From: Vibrio sp. Isolate34
GTDB lineage: Bacteria; Pseudomonadota; Gammaproteobacteria; Enterobacterales; Vibrionaceae
Length of the DNA: 64,000 bases
Direction of reading: 5' to 3'
Assembly: GCF_022397915.1 (NCBI RefSeq)
Contig: NZ_JAKEUO010000003.1
Location: 178,518 to 242,517 of the forward strand
Shown here piece by piece: positions 9,671-18,751 of this stretch (within the stretch, counting starts at the first letter, position 1; each line of letters begins with the position of its first letter). The position numbers and the translations under genes were made by a program. The notes under the pieces are model-generated. The model was not told where the DNA came from, did no database searches, and saw nothing but the letters and a program-made list of their open reading frames with translations.

Positions 9671-11407
9671 TTAGTCATCAAACATCATGTTAATGGCTAC
9701 ACCCAACAAGATCAGCCCAACAATTGGACCCATGACTGCTAATGGCGCGCGCTCAATGTAGGGCAGGTTCTCTGCGATCATCAAACCCCATTCAGGTGTC
9801 GGTGGCTTAGCCCCTAACCCGATGAAACTCAGCGATGTCAGGCTCAGAGTGATGACCGGTAGCCTCAACATCGCGTGTCTTAACAACGGTGGCAACACAT
9901 ACGGAAGTAAGTAGAAACGGAAGATTCTAAGCTTACTGGTGCCCCATAGTGGCGCGAGGTGCGTATAAGGTTGCGCCTTGGCTTCTACGATCAAGCTTGA
10001 GCAGTGCGCGGCTAGCGGCGCCCACGACACCAATACAATCGCGATTAATGCGCTGTTCGGATTCATCCCCGTTAAACCTGCAACAAGCAAGCCTGCAATG
10101 ATGTATGGGATACCCTTAGTGATCTCGATAAGGCCTTGGCTAAAGCGGGTGTTGAAACCCATGATGATGCCCGTCACCAAGCTCAAGAACGTTGCCAATA
10201 TGCCGGCTTGGAAGGTCGCAACCATACCAGAACCAATTCTCGCCAGTAGGTCTCGGCCAATGCCATCTGCGCCCAAAGGTGCTTGCCAGCTCGGCGATGC
10301 CAAGCGTGCAAACTGGCTAGTGTATGGGTCACGAAATGCAGCCCATACAACGATAGCAATTAGGAAAGAGAAGATCGCAAAAGCAGTGACACGTTTAGCT
10401 CGATTCTGGGTAAAACGAAACGAAGAGTGGCTACTAATGAGCTTGCCGCTTTTCAGGCTGTGGCCAAGAATCAATTGCTGAACAAACAAACTCATGCTGC
10501 TCACGGCAATTGAAAATAGCAGCAACACCAATAAGCCGCCTTGCAGCGTTGGTAAGTCTTGCGCCTTGGCTGCACCAAGAATCATGCGCCCGATACCAGG
10601 GATCGAAAAGATAAGCTCAACCGCGACTGCGCCACCAGTTAAGCCAATCACGATCATCGCGATTTGCGGGATCAGACTGCTCAGCGCTCTTTTCAGCGCA
10701 AAGCGAATAATTTGATTGGAATGAACGTTGGCACTGAGCCAAGTGATCACCCAACGTTCATTGAGAACGCGTTGTAAACTGTCTCTGAGTAGGCGACTAA
10801 ACAAGCCACTTGCAGGCAGTGCGAGCGCTAAACTCGGTAGCCATATGTCTTGCCAACCTTGCCAACCATACGGTGGTAGCCAACCTAACCAGATAGAGAA
10901 CACCAATATTAATACCGAGGCCACCACATACTCTGGCAACGATATTAATACGGTGCTTAAACTGCTGTAACTCTGCCCTAGTTTGCCCTTCTTCCAACTG
11001 CGTAAGGTAGCCAGTAAGCCTGCACCACACAGTACGAAAGTCATCACAAGTGCGCTAGACATCAAGAACAGAGACGTAGATGCTGTTTTTTGAATGCTTA
11101 ATGCAACCGAGGAACCATCAATCCATGATTCACCTAGATCACCTGAAAAAGCACTTCCTACCCAGTCGAGCAGGCGCTCAATGGCTGAACGGTCAAGCTG
11201 AAGATCAGCGCGTACCGCCGCTAAAGCTTCAGGCGTAAGCAGGTGTTGTTGCCCCGCCCTAGCCCGCAGAATAGATTGGCTTGGATCGATGCCTGCGATG
11301 TCAGGCATCAAACCAACAAGAATCACCACCACAATCAGTGAGGCGATTCTTGATAGCCAAGGCGTCAAGATAAATAGAGTTCGACGCAGAGTCTCAGCAG
11401 ATAACAT
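9671..11407 (-). CDS. Fused ABC transporter permease (two permease domains)
   Basis: This 578-residue inner-membrane protein carries two binding-protein-dependent permease domains in one chain: a DppB/NikB-like half (about 1-310) and a DppC/NikC-like half (about 340-578). Standard Opp/Dpp/Nik systems encode these as two genes, so this is a natural fusion forming the whole translocation pore. It is the last gene of a minus-strand operon, starting 4 nt after the stop of the substrate-binding protein. Substrate class (peptide, nickel or metal-metallophore) cannot be read from the permease. Confidence 0.88.
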   Translation of the reverse strand: MLSAETLRRTLFILTPWLSRIASLIVVVILVGLMPDIAGIDPSQSILRARAGQQHLLTPEALAAVRADLQLDRSAIERLLDWVGSAFSGDLGESWIDGSSVALSIQKTASTSLFLMSSALVMTFVLCGAGLLATLRSWKKGKLGQSYSSLSTVLISLPEYVVASVLILVFSIWLGWLPPYGWQGWQDIWLPSLALALPASGLFSRLLRDSLQRVLNERWVITWLSANVHSNQIIRFALKRALSSLIPQIAMIVIGLTGGAVAVELIFSIPGIGRMILGAAKAQDLPTLQGGLLVLLLFSIAVSSMSLFVQQLILGHSLKSGKLISSHSSFRFTQNRAKRVTAFAIFSFLIAIVVWAAFRDPYTSQFARLASPSWQAPLGADGIGRDLLARIGSGMVATFQAGILATFLSLVTGIIMGFNTRFSQGLIEITKGIPYIIAGLLVAGLTGMNPNSALIAIVLVSWAPLAAHCSSLIVEAKAQPYTHLAPLWGTSKLRIFRFYLLPYVLPPLLRHAMLRLPVITLSLTSLSFIGLGAKPPTPEWGLMIAENLPYIERAPLAVMGPIVGLILLGVAINMMFDD

Positions 11408-11411
11408 TTAT

Positions 11412-12923
11412 TTAGTTAGCCTGTGTTGCCGGGTTAACTTGTGTCGTTTGATCAACCAAGCGACGTTCACTTGGGTCACGAACGACATTGCTTACACGCT
11501 CACTTTCACCTTGAATCACACGTTCGTGAAGCAGCGGGATAGCCGCGAAATCGTTAAGGATTTTTTGTTCAGCTTCGATGATCGCTTGGTGACGCAGCGC
11601 ACCTAGCGGTTGTAGGTCAGCGTGATTCAGTGCTTTATCTACCTCTTGAGAACAGAACTGGCCAAGGTTGAATGAACCCTTACAACCAAAGTCGCTCATC
11701 ATGTAAGCCACTGGGTCACCCGAATCTAGAACCGTTGCACGAGAAAGGATAAACGCGTCGAACTTACCAGATAGCGCATCGTTCTCGATCTGAGCGTATT
11801 CACGAATATCCAGCTCAACCTTGAAACCAGCCGCTTCAAGTTGTTGCTTCAGTAGCGCTGCCACTTCTGGAAGCTCTGCACGGTCGGTAAAGGTACCGAT
11901 AACAATGCTTTCGCCGTTCGCTTTTAGCGTTTTGTCGACTGCCGGACCTTCAGGTCGAATTGGTTCAGCCCAAGCAAGTGCAGGACCTAATAGACCTTGC
12001 GCGATATCCGCGTGGTTTTCATAAACAGTATTCACGATCTGCTCACGGTCTACTGCAGCTGCCGCTACCTTACGCAGTTCAATATCGCTAAATACGCCTG
12101 ACTTGTTGTTCAGGTAAAGCGTATTAGTGCGAGGCATTGCCACTTCGTAAAGTAGGTTCGGATCAATGGTCGCGATTTGTGAAACGGGTACCGCTTCAAC
12201 GACGTCAGCCGTGCCGGTTCTCAACGCTGCAGCGCGAGCAAAACCATTAGGAACGTATTCTGCAATTACAGATTCTACTTGCGCTTTTTCGCCCCAGTAG
12301 CCGTCAAAACGTTTCAGTTTCGCGCTTGTTGTACCGTTAATTTCCGTCAACTCAAACGGGCCAGTGCCTGCGCCAATTGGACTCACACGACCATCTTCTT
12401 GATAAGCACTTGCTGCAAGAATCGCTAATTGAGGGCTTGATAAACGGCTTGGTAAAAGAGGGTCATCAAAGCTGGTTTTAATCTCTATACGGTAGTTGTC
12501 CATCGCTTTCACTTCTAGCTCTACGCCATCTAAGATGCGCGGCTTAGGTGCTGCTTCAAGCGCTTTTTGCAGAGAGTTCACTACAGAGTTTGCCGTTAAT
12601 GTCGAACCATCATGGAATTTAACGCCTTGGCGAATCGTGAACTGCCAAGTCAGAGGATCAAGATGTTTCCAATCCGTTGCCAACATAGGTTGTGCTTCTG
12701 AGGTTGGGCTCAGGTTAACCAGAGTTTCTGCTGTGCTCCAACGAGATAACTTAAAAGCGTCATCAGAAAGTGGCGATAAACCCGTTCTTGGTGGTTGCAT
12801 CATCGCAACTCGAATTTCAGATTTTACTGCGGCATCGCTAGACCCTGGTTGAGAGTCAAAACAGCCCGTCAAAGGCAGAGCCAACGCAAGCGCGCAAGCC
12901 AGTTTGATTGAATTAAAACGCAT
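11412..12923 (-). CDS. ABC importer substrate-binding lipoprotein (Opp/Nik type)
   Basis: The 503-residue protein is an extracytoplasmic solute receptor of the family-5 peptide/nickel class. It has a signal peptide ending in a lipobox LTGC, with Cys at residue 21 anchoring it to the membrane. The KFHDGSTLTANSVVNSL block is characteristic of the family. It is cotranscribed between the ATPase pair and the fused permease. A Zur-like box at the operon start makes a zinc or zinc-chelate ligand plausible, but this is inference; a peptide is the default alternative. Confidence 0.87.
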   Translation of the reverse strand: MRFNSIKLACALALALPLTGCFDSQPGSSDAAVKSEIRVAMMQPPRTGLSPLSDDAFKLSRWSTAETLVNLSPTSEAQPMLATDWKHLDPLTWQFTIRQGVKFHDGSTLTANSVVNSLQKALEAAPKPRILDGVELEVKAMDNYRIEIKTSFDDPLLPSRLSSPQLAILAASAYQEDGRVSPIGAGTGPFELTEINGTTSAKLKRFDGYWGEKAQVESVIAEYVPNGFARAAALRTGTADVVEAVPVSQIATIDPNLLYEVAMPRTNTLYLNNKSGVFSDIELRKVAAAAVDREQIVNTVYENHADIAQGLLGPALAWAEPIRPEGPAVDKTLKANGESIVIGTFTDRAELPEVAALLKQQLEAAGFKVELDIREYAQIENDALSGKFDAFILSRATVLDSGDPVAYMMSDFGCKGSFNLGQFCSQEVDKALNHADLQPLGALRHQAIIEAEQKILNDFAAIPLLHERVIQGESERVSNVVRDPSERRLVDQTTQVNPATQAN

Positions 12924-12966
12924 AGTTATTTTCTCTTAGCTGTATTTTTTAATAAGTAAGGTTGTG

Positions 12967-13818
12967 TTAACAAGTAGATTTCGAAAGAGGCTGAGACTCG
13001 ATCAGCATCTGAGTCGCAGGGTGAGCAGGTTTATTCATCACTTGATCGGTCGGTCCGTGCTCGACCATTTCACCATGGTCGAGTACCAGTATTTCTTCAC
13101 AAAGGGCTTTTGCGGCACCTAAATCGTGCGTAACCAAAATAAGGCGCATATCGCGCTTCTTTTTTAATGAATTAACCAAGTCCAACAACCTTTGACGATT
13201 CACAGGGTCAAGGCTGGCAGTAGGTTCATCGGCCACCAGCACTGCGGGTCTAACGACAAGAGCCCGAGCAATAGCCACACGTTGAGCTTGGCCTGTAGAA
13301 AGCTGATTAGGTTTCAGTAAGAGCAGACTGGCAGGCAATCCAACGTCTGAAAGCGACTCTTCAATGATGGCTTCATGATTACCCGAAACATCTAAGTTGC
13401 TTAGCGGTTCGGCTAAGATCTGTCGAACGGTATAGTAAGGGTTGAGGCTAGTGTGGGGCTCTTGTGGCACCAATTGAATCAGCCGACACACCGTTGCTTG
13501 CGCTTTGCTATCGCGAATTGGGAGCGAATAACCGAACAAGTTTATTTGACCAACGGTTGGCGCTTTAAGGCCAAATAGCAGTTCAATTAACGTTGATTTA
13601 CCGGCACCAGAACGCCCAACAATAGCTAAGCTTTTGTCTTCAACCTTAAGGTCAATGTTCTGTAGCGCTTTAAACGCCTTCCCCCCCAACCAACTTGGTA
13701 CGGAATAGTAGTGAACACTCACATTGTCGAACTTAATCTCTGTCGATGTTTGTGTTTCTGAATCAGTCACTGACATTAATGGCGAGGCTTCTGAGTTTAG
13801 TGGTAAGGTCGAGCTCAT
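12967..13818 (-). CDS. ABC transporter ATPase (DppF/NikE-like)
   Basis: This 283-residue cytoplasmic ATPase has Walker A GRSGAGKS, the Q-loop region, and Walker B VLVADEPTASLD. The signature motif reads LSTGQ rather than the usual LSGGQ, a tolerated variation. Its start overlaps the stop of the preceding ATPase gene by 4 nt, giving translational coupling. With its partner it drives the fused permease encoded two genes downstream. Confidence 0.9.
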   Translation of the reverse strand: MSSTLPLNSEASPLMSVTDSETQTSTEIKFDNVSVHYYSVPSWLGGKAFKALQNIDLKVEDKSLAIVGRSGAGKSTLIELLFGLKAPTVGQINLFGYSLPIRDSKAQATVCRLIQLVPQEPHTSLNPYYTVRQILAEPLSNLDVSGNHEAIIEESLSDVGLPASLLLLKPNQLSTGQAQRVAIARALVVRPAVLVADEPTASLDPVNRQRLLDLVNSLKKKRDMRLILVTHDLGAAKALCEEILVLDHGEMVEHGPTDQVMNKPAHPATQMLIESQPLSKSTC

Positions 13819-14585
13819 TCGATTAAGTCTCTCAATGAACAGCAGAAAGCGTGAGAGCTCGATTCAAGTGCATGTTTCGGAGCACCATAAGCCACCACAC
13901 CGCCATCATCGATCACCAACAACTTGTCACACGCCAACGCGCTATGCAGGTCATGGGTGATGAGTAAACCACCAATTTGACGTTGTTTAACATTGTGTCG
14001 AATCAGCTTGAGTATCTCTTGCTCTGTCACCGGATCTAACGCACTGGTTGGTTCATCGGCGATGATAATATCGGAGTTACTCAGCAAGCCAATCGCAATA
14101 CACACACGTTGTCGTTGGCCGCCCGAAATTTGGCTCGGGTACAACCGCAAGATGGTTTCTGGATTAGGAAAACCAAGTTGAATCAGCAACTCGGTAATTT
14201 TGATTTTGTCTTTTGATTTAAGCTTGGTGCGAGTTCCCGTCAAGGCAAGGCAGAGTTGGCCTTCTATTGAAACCAGAGGGTTTAACGCTTGAAGCGCATC
14301 TTGGAAGATAACTGCGGGGCGCTGTGCTGCAGTTCTTTGCAACATAGGTAAACCACACACCGCTTCACCAGATAGAGAAATATGACCTTCAACTTCAACC
14401 GTCTCTGGCAGAAACCCCGCAATAGCGCGAGAAAGCATCGACTTACCAATGCCTGAAGGACCCATGATCGCCAACAGCTCACCTCGATAAACATCGAAGT
14501 GGATATCTTGGAAAAGGGTTCTCGAAGAGGTTTTGATCGTTAGGTGGTCAACAGACAAAAGTGGGGCGTTCACGCAGATACTCAT
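13815..14585 (-). CDS. ABC transporter ATPase (DppD/NikD-like)
   Basis: The 256-residue ATPase is the first gene of the importer operon. Walker A is GPSGIGKS, the signature is ISGGQRQR, and Walker B is IIIADEPTSALD. No convincing Shine-Dalgarno sequence precedes the ATG at 14585. Instead a Zur-like palindrome lies 6-22 nt upstream, so the mRNA may have a very short leader. The gene overlaps the second ATPase gene by 4 nt. Confidence 0.9.
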   Translation of the reverse strand: MSICVNAPLLSVDHLTIKTSSRTLFQDIHFDVYRGELLAIMGPSGIGKSMLSRAIAGFLPETVEVEGHISLSGEAVCGLPMLQRTAAQRPAVIFQDALQALNPLVSIEGQLCLALTGTRTKLKSKDKIKITELLIQLGFPNPETILRLYPSQISGGQRQRVCIAIGLLSNSDIIIADEPTSALDPVTEQEILKLIRHNVKQRQIGGLLITHDLHSALACDKLLVIDDGGVVAYGAPKHALESSSHAFCCSLRDLIE

Positions 14586-14591
14586 ATATAG

Positions 14592-14608
14592 ATGTTATAA
14601 CATAACAA
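14592..14608 (-). promoter_or_regulatory. Zur-like operator at the ABC operon start
   Basis: The 17 bases beginning ATGTTATA match the core of the known gammaproteobacterial Zur site (ATGTTATA-N-TATAACAT) at about 15 positions, and contain the perfect 10-bp palindrome TGTTATAACA. The box is right next to the start codon, where a bound repressor would block transcription. It suggests repression under zinc sufficiency. Confidence 0.55.
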
Positions 14609-14690
14609 CTCTATCATTTAGCCGACATGATGAAAAGCGGACATTGAACTGTATCGCATTTTATTTGCTGTTTGATTGACCAATTTTTAT

Positions 14691-14747
14691 TAGGGCGTGT
14701 TGACCTTTCGAGGTAATTTTTACATATACAAAAAAGCGCTCTCTAAA
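14691..14747 (+). repeat. Degenerate direct repeat, copy 2
   Basis: This is the counterpart of 9540-9583, about 5.15 kb away and in the same orientation. It lies between the ABC operon promoter and the 3' end of the MATE gene. Two conserved blocks (14691-14712 and 14731-14747) are separated by a variable spacer. Confidence 0.6.
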
Positions 14748-14807
14748 CTTATCGTGTAAAAATAGTAAAGCGCTTTCATAAAGTATTATAGGTGGTGATT
14801 AGGTTAC

Positions 14808-16145
14808 TTAGTTAATGGCACCCTGAGCGGCATCTTCGACTGGGTAACACTTCTGCTTAACTTGTGCGATGAACGGATACAAGAATGCAATACGTCCAAG
14901 ATAAAACAAGGTGAACGCCAACCACAGACCATGATTGCCCCAAATATCGATGGTGAATGCCTGTACCGCTAAAAATACCAACAAAGTCGCGATGCTTGAG
15001 TCTCTAACCGGACGTGTGGTTCCCGTTCCGGTAAAAATGCCATAAACCGTTAAGCCAAAGCCAGCCACTAGCGGGAACACAATTAACCACGGAGCCATCT
15101 CTTGGTACAGCATGACTAGCGCTGGAATATCGGTAAACAAGAAAACAATGCTGTCTTTAAATACCAAGGTCAACAGCGTCAGTGCGGCAATGAAACCTGC
15201 CGTCCATTGGAAGTTAAGCCTTAATACACGCTCCAACATTGAAGGGTTTTTCTGACCTACTGCTTTACCAGCAAACACACTCGATGCGTTGGCAATGCCG
15301 TCAAACATATAGCTGACTATGAAGGTCACCTGCATCAAGATCGCGTTAGCCGCTAGAACATCCGTACCCAGTTTAGAGCCAGTACGCGCCATCATGTTGA
15401 AGAAAACTAAAATACAGATGGTACGAAGTAAGAGATCGGTATTTGAAGAGATGATTGTCGATAGGTCTTTCTTGGTCATCTTCGAGCCTTGCAGGAACTC
15501 AGAGACCGAGATATTGCTGGTCTTCATCACCAAGGTCACGCCAATCGCAAAGGTGGTGACTTGTGCAATCAAACTTGCGTAAGCCACACCTGCAACACCC
15601 AAATCGAAATAAAGTACAAACACCGCATCCAAGACAATGTTCAACACGTTACCAAACACTTGTGTATAAAGAACTTCTTTGGCTTTCGCTTGCCCCATTA
15701 ACCAACCAATAATGGTGTAGTTGAGCAACACAAAAGGCGCGCCATAAATCAAAATACTGAAGTAGATATGCGCGTGCTCGGCCACATTGGCTTCAGGCTC
15801 AATCACCCACATTGCGCCTTGCCAGATGAGTGGTTGTATCAAGATAAAGATCAAACCCACCAAACCAGACAGCACAAACGGACGCATCAAACTACCCGTC
15901 AAATCAGAGCGATTTCCCTTGCCCAGTGCCATCGCACTTTGCCCCGTGGTACTGACACGGAAAAAGCCAAACAACCAATACATGGTGTTCATAATGATGG
16001 TGCCGATCGCCACGCCACCAATCAGTTCAGCAATACCAAGTTGGCCGATAACAGCGGTATCCACCGCACCTAGTAGAGGCTGTGTCACCGTTGAGATGAT
16101 GAAAGGGAAGGCAATTTTCAGATAATCTTTGTGGGTAATGGTCAT
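14808..16145 (-). CDS. MATE-family efflux transporter (DinF-like)
   Basis: The 445-residue inner-membrane protein has about twelve hydrophobic segments and two MatE repeats. The N-terminal region through AFPFIISTVTQPLLGAVDT is typical of the DinF branch, which exports organic cations or toxic compounds using a sodium or proton gradient. It is probably monocistronic. The AraC regulator upstream is on the same strand but 210 nt away. Confidence 0.88.
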   Translation of the reverse strand: MTITHKDYLKIAFPFIISTVTQPLLGAVDTAVIGQLGIAELIGGVAIGTIIMNTMYWLFGFFRVSTTGQSAMALGKGNRSDLTGSLMRPFVLSGLVGLIFILIQPLIWQGAMWVIEPEANVAEHAHIYFSILIYGAPFVLLNYTIIGWLMGQAKAKEVLYTQVFGNVLNIVLDAVFVLYFDLGVAGVAYASLIAQVTTFAIGVTLVMKTSNISVSEFLQGSKMTKKDLSTIISSNTDLLLRTICILVFFNMMARTGSKLGTDVLAANAILMQVTFIVSYMFDGIANASSVFAGKAVGQKNPSMLERVLRLNFQWTAGFIAALTLLTLVFKDSIVFLFTDIPALVMLYQEMAPWLIVFPLVAGFGLTVYGIFTGTGTTRPVRDSSIATLLVFLAVQAFTIDIWGNHGLWLAFTLFYLGRIAFLYPFIAQVKQKCYPVEDAAQGAIN

Positions 16146-16355
16146 ATATTCTAGCGAGTGATATTAAGAACTATTTGTAATTAGAGCGGGATGCTATCGT
16201 TTAATCCGTACGTTGTCATCATTTACTGGGGTAAATTATCAACAAAGTACCTTTATCTTAGCCCACCGGCATAGAATAGTTGGCAGCTATTGGTCGTGCT
16301 AATTTGTCTCAACAAAAGAGCAAAGTCTGGTTCAAGAAAACAGCACAACCATCGA

Positions 16356-17225
16356 TTAGTAAAAACTCACGGGAAGGTAGAAGTCGAGCTCGAACACTTC
16401 ATCGGTGTTGAGAAAGTGATTCTGATGATAGTGCACATAAGCCGGAGTGGAACGCTGCTTGAAGCCAGACGTAGGTAGCCACTTTTCTAATACCATGCTG
16501 ATCTGTGGGAGCAGTTCTCCATAACGGCCATTGAGTCGAAACACCGCATGTAAACCGCCCGGAATCACCATCTGATTTACCACGCTGCGATACTTAATCG
16601 GTTCATTGATAGCGATACACGCCACATAGCGACACTGATCCATCTCAACCCAAGCAGGATTCGAGTGATGCAAGCCAAATTGGCTCGAGAAATCGCGTTG
16701 TTCGGAGTTCGCCCACGCTTTCAATATCAACCACGCATTACGAATAGAGCGGTTATAACCCGTATGTCGAACGTAGGCCGCCATGCGTTCAGGCACTTCA
16801 ACGATCTTGGGTTCAGGTAGCACTCGCTGCGCCACATTCAAATAACCCGCCGCCACTTCGGGATCTTTCAAGTAGGGTTTTTCTGCTACTTGTAAATCGT
16901 GTTTACGCCACTCTCCAGGCGACATATTGAAGGTCGCTTTAAATGCTCGACTAAACGAAGACACAGAACTAAAGCCACATTTATGGGCGATCTCAACCAC
17001 AGACGAACTGGTATCGAACATCAATTGGTTGGCCGCATACTCCATTCGAGTGCGTCGGATATATTGATGCAACGACTCCCCGACCACGCTTTTAAAGGTG
17101 CGATGAAAGTGCTGCTCTGAATAGGCCGCTATCTCAGATAACTCTTTGGCAGACAAAGGCTGACTGATGTCTTGGTGAATATGGAACAAGACATCATTGA
17201 TTCGCGATATGTGTTGACGTGACAT
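16356..17225 (-). CDS. AraC-family regulator with GyrI-like effector domain
   Basis: The 289-residue protein has an N-terminal AraC double helix-turn-helix (about 8-105; GFSSVSSFSRAFKATFNMSP is the second helix pair). A C-terminal GyrI/SbmC-like small-molecule-binding domain spans about 130-289. This order matches Rob- and SoxS-related regulators. It is divergent from an aminotransferase gene across a 115-bp gap that holds two direct repeats, which suggests autoregulation and control of the neighbour. Confidence 0.9.
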   Translation of the reverse strand: MSRQHISRINDVLFHIHQDISQPLSAKELSEIAAYSEQHFHRTFKSVVGESLHQYIRRTRMEYAANQLMFDTSSSVVEIAHKCGFSSVSSFSRAFKATFNMSPGEWRKHDLQVAEKPYLKDPEVAAGYLNVAQRVLPEPKIVEVPERMAAYVRHTGYNRSIRNAWLILKAWANSEQRDFSSQFGLHHSNPAWVEMDQCRYVACIAINEPIKYRSVVNQMVIPGGLHAVFRLNGRYGELLPQISMVLEKWLPTSGFKQRSTPAYVHYHQNHFLNTDEVFELDFYLPVSFY

Positions 17226-17234
17226 CGTTTAAAT

Positions 17235-17272
17235 AGCATAAATGGACATGTTTAAGAGCATAAACGGACACG
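17235..17272 (+). promoter_or_regulatory. Paired direct repeat, candidate AraC-regulator operator
   Basis: AGCATAAATGGACATG (17235-17250) and AGCATAAACGGACACG (17257-17272) agree at 14 of 16 bases and are 22 bp apart, two helical turns. Paired direct repeats at this spacing are typical AraC-family sites. They lie 10-47 bp upstream of the regulator's start codon. Confidence 0.55.
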
Positions 17273-17340
17273 CTAGTTTTTACAATTGCCGTGTAATATC
17301 AAGCGATAGAATAAAAACGATAAACAACGAGACACAACAC

Positions 17341-18489
17341 ATGGAAATCGCACAGTCATTACAACAGATTCAATCTTCATACATTCGAGAGATCCTCGCA
17401 GCCGCAAGTGATCCAAATGTCATCTCATTGGCCGGTGGTTTACCGGACGAGAAAACATTCCCAATCGATTTAATGAAGCCAACGCTAGAAAACCTAGCGA
17501 ACATGCCTGAAGTTTTCCAATACGGCTCTACTGCCGGTTACGGCCCGTTGCTTGACCACCTAACACAAAGCTACCAATTGCCAGAAACTCACACAGCAAT
17601 GATCTGTACTGGTTCTCAGCAAGGTTTGGATTTGATTGCGCGTGCGTATGTTGACCCGGGTGATGTGGTTGTGATGGAAGCGCCAAGCTACTTAGGTGCG
17701 ATGCAGGTGTTTGGCCTAGTTCAAGCAAACATTGCGCCCGTGTCTCAAACTGAATTTGGCCCGAACCTAGATGAACTGGAAACGTGCTTTGCACAGCAAT
17801 CACCGAAGATGTTCTATGCCGTGCCTGATTTCCACAACCCAACCGGCGTGTGTTGGGCAACAGAAACTCGTCAAAAAGTGGCTGAGCTGTGTATCAAATA
17901 CAACGTGGCATTCATTGAAGATGCGCCATACCGTGAGCTACGTTTCACAGGTACAGAACTGCCGTTGGTTTCTTCGTTCTGCCCTGATAACTCTATCGTT
18001 CTTCGTTCATTCTCTAAGATTGCATCGCCAGGTTTACGTATTGGCGCAGTAACAGGAAAACGCAGCTACCTTGAACCACTGATCAAAGTGAAGCAAGGCG
18101 CTGACTTACACTCAAGTGTACCAATGCAAGCACTGCTTGTTGGTCTTCTAAAACATGAAGACTTTGGCGTACACATGGAAAACATTCGCACCCTGTACAA
18201 GTCTCGTTATGAAGTACTGTTCTCAGAATTAGAGAAACAACTGCCTGCAGATTGCGTCTTAAAAGCCGTAGATGGCGGGATGTTCATTTGGGTTGAAATC
18301 CCAGAGTGCGACACCTTCGAACTGGCGAAAACCTTGCTATCGAATGGCGTGGCAGTAGTACCAAGCCCAGTATTCTATCCAAAGGCCGATGAAGCCAAAG
18401 CCGCACTGCGCTTAAACTTCACCAACGCCAACCCAGAAGAATTGACGGAAGCGGTAAAACGCTTAGCAGAAGTACTTAACCAAGCGTAA
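17341..18489 (+). CDS. PLP-dependent aminotransferase (class I/II, 2-aminoadipate type)
   Basis: The 382-residue protein is a fold-type I PLP aminotransferase. The Schiff-base lysine sits in SFSKIASPGLRIG, and DFHNPTG binds the cofactor region. It resembles the stand-alone aminotransferase domain of the MocR/LysN group (2-aminoadipate or aromatic/branched-chain amino acid transamination); the exact substrate cannot be read from sequence. I chose the ATG at 17341, where the family alignment begins (MEIAQSLQQIQSSYIREI). The open frame extends to 17242, but that extension covers the AraC operator repeats and looks non-coding. Confidence 0.87.
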   Translation: MEIAQSLQQIQSSYIREILAAASDPNVISLAGGLPDEKTFPIDLMKPTLENLANMPEVFQYGSTAGYGPLLDHLTQSYQLPETHTAMICTGSQQGLDLIARAYVDPGDVVVMEAPSYLGAMQVFGLVQANIAPVSQTEFGPNLDELETCFAQQSPKMFYAVPDFHNPTGVCWATETRQKVAELCIKYNVAFIEDAPYRELRFTGTELPLVSSFCPDNSIVLRSFSKIASPGLRIGAVTGKRSYLEPLIKVKQGADLHSSVPMQALLVGLLKHEDFGVHMENIRTLYKSRYEVLFSELEKQLPADCVLKAVDGGMFIWVEIPECDTFELAKTLLSNGVAVVPSPVFYPKADEAKAALRLNFTNANPEELTEAVKRLAEVLNQA

Positions 18490-18518
18490 TCGCTGATTGA
18501 GTCAGACAGATTAACACC

Positions 18519-18553
18519 AAGGCCCTGCTGTATTTTTACAGCAGGGCCTTTTT
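18519..18553 (+). terminator. Rho-independent terminator after aminotransferase
   Basis: A 14-bp perfect stem (AAGGCCCTGCTGTA) closes a TTTT loop and is followed by a T run. Confidence 0.9.
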
Positions 18554-18751
18554 GTTCCTCAAACTATAAAGTCCACAATAAAACAGGTGATAAATAGCCC
18601 TACATTTGGTTGGTTTTTGTCCTACATCGCCTTGGTTATACTGCGGCGGATTTTAATAAGCCATCATGACAAGCTAAGTTGAATTACCCCGCTATGATCA
18701 GAATAGGCAACCGCTCTGGATTTACGTTCCAGCTCGCAGAAAGGAAAAACC

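Noticed and set aside
9978..10481. Long open frame opposite the ABC permease
   Set aside because: It lies wholly antisense to a clear permease gene, encodes no recognisable domain and lacks a ribosome site.
9671..14585. Calling the importer a nickel (Nik) system
   Set aside because: No NikR-type palindrome (GTATGA-N16-TCATAC) is visible; the box present resembles Zur, and peptide use remains possible.
17242..17340. N-terminal extension of the aminotransferase
   Set aside because: It overlaps the regulator's direct repeats, and the family homology begins at the ATG at 17341.
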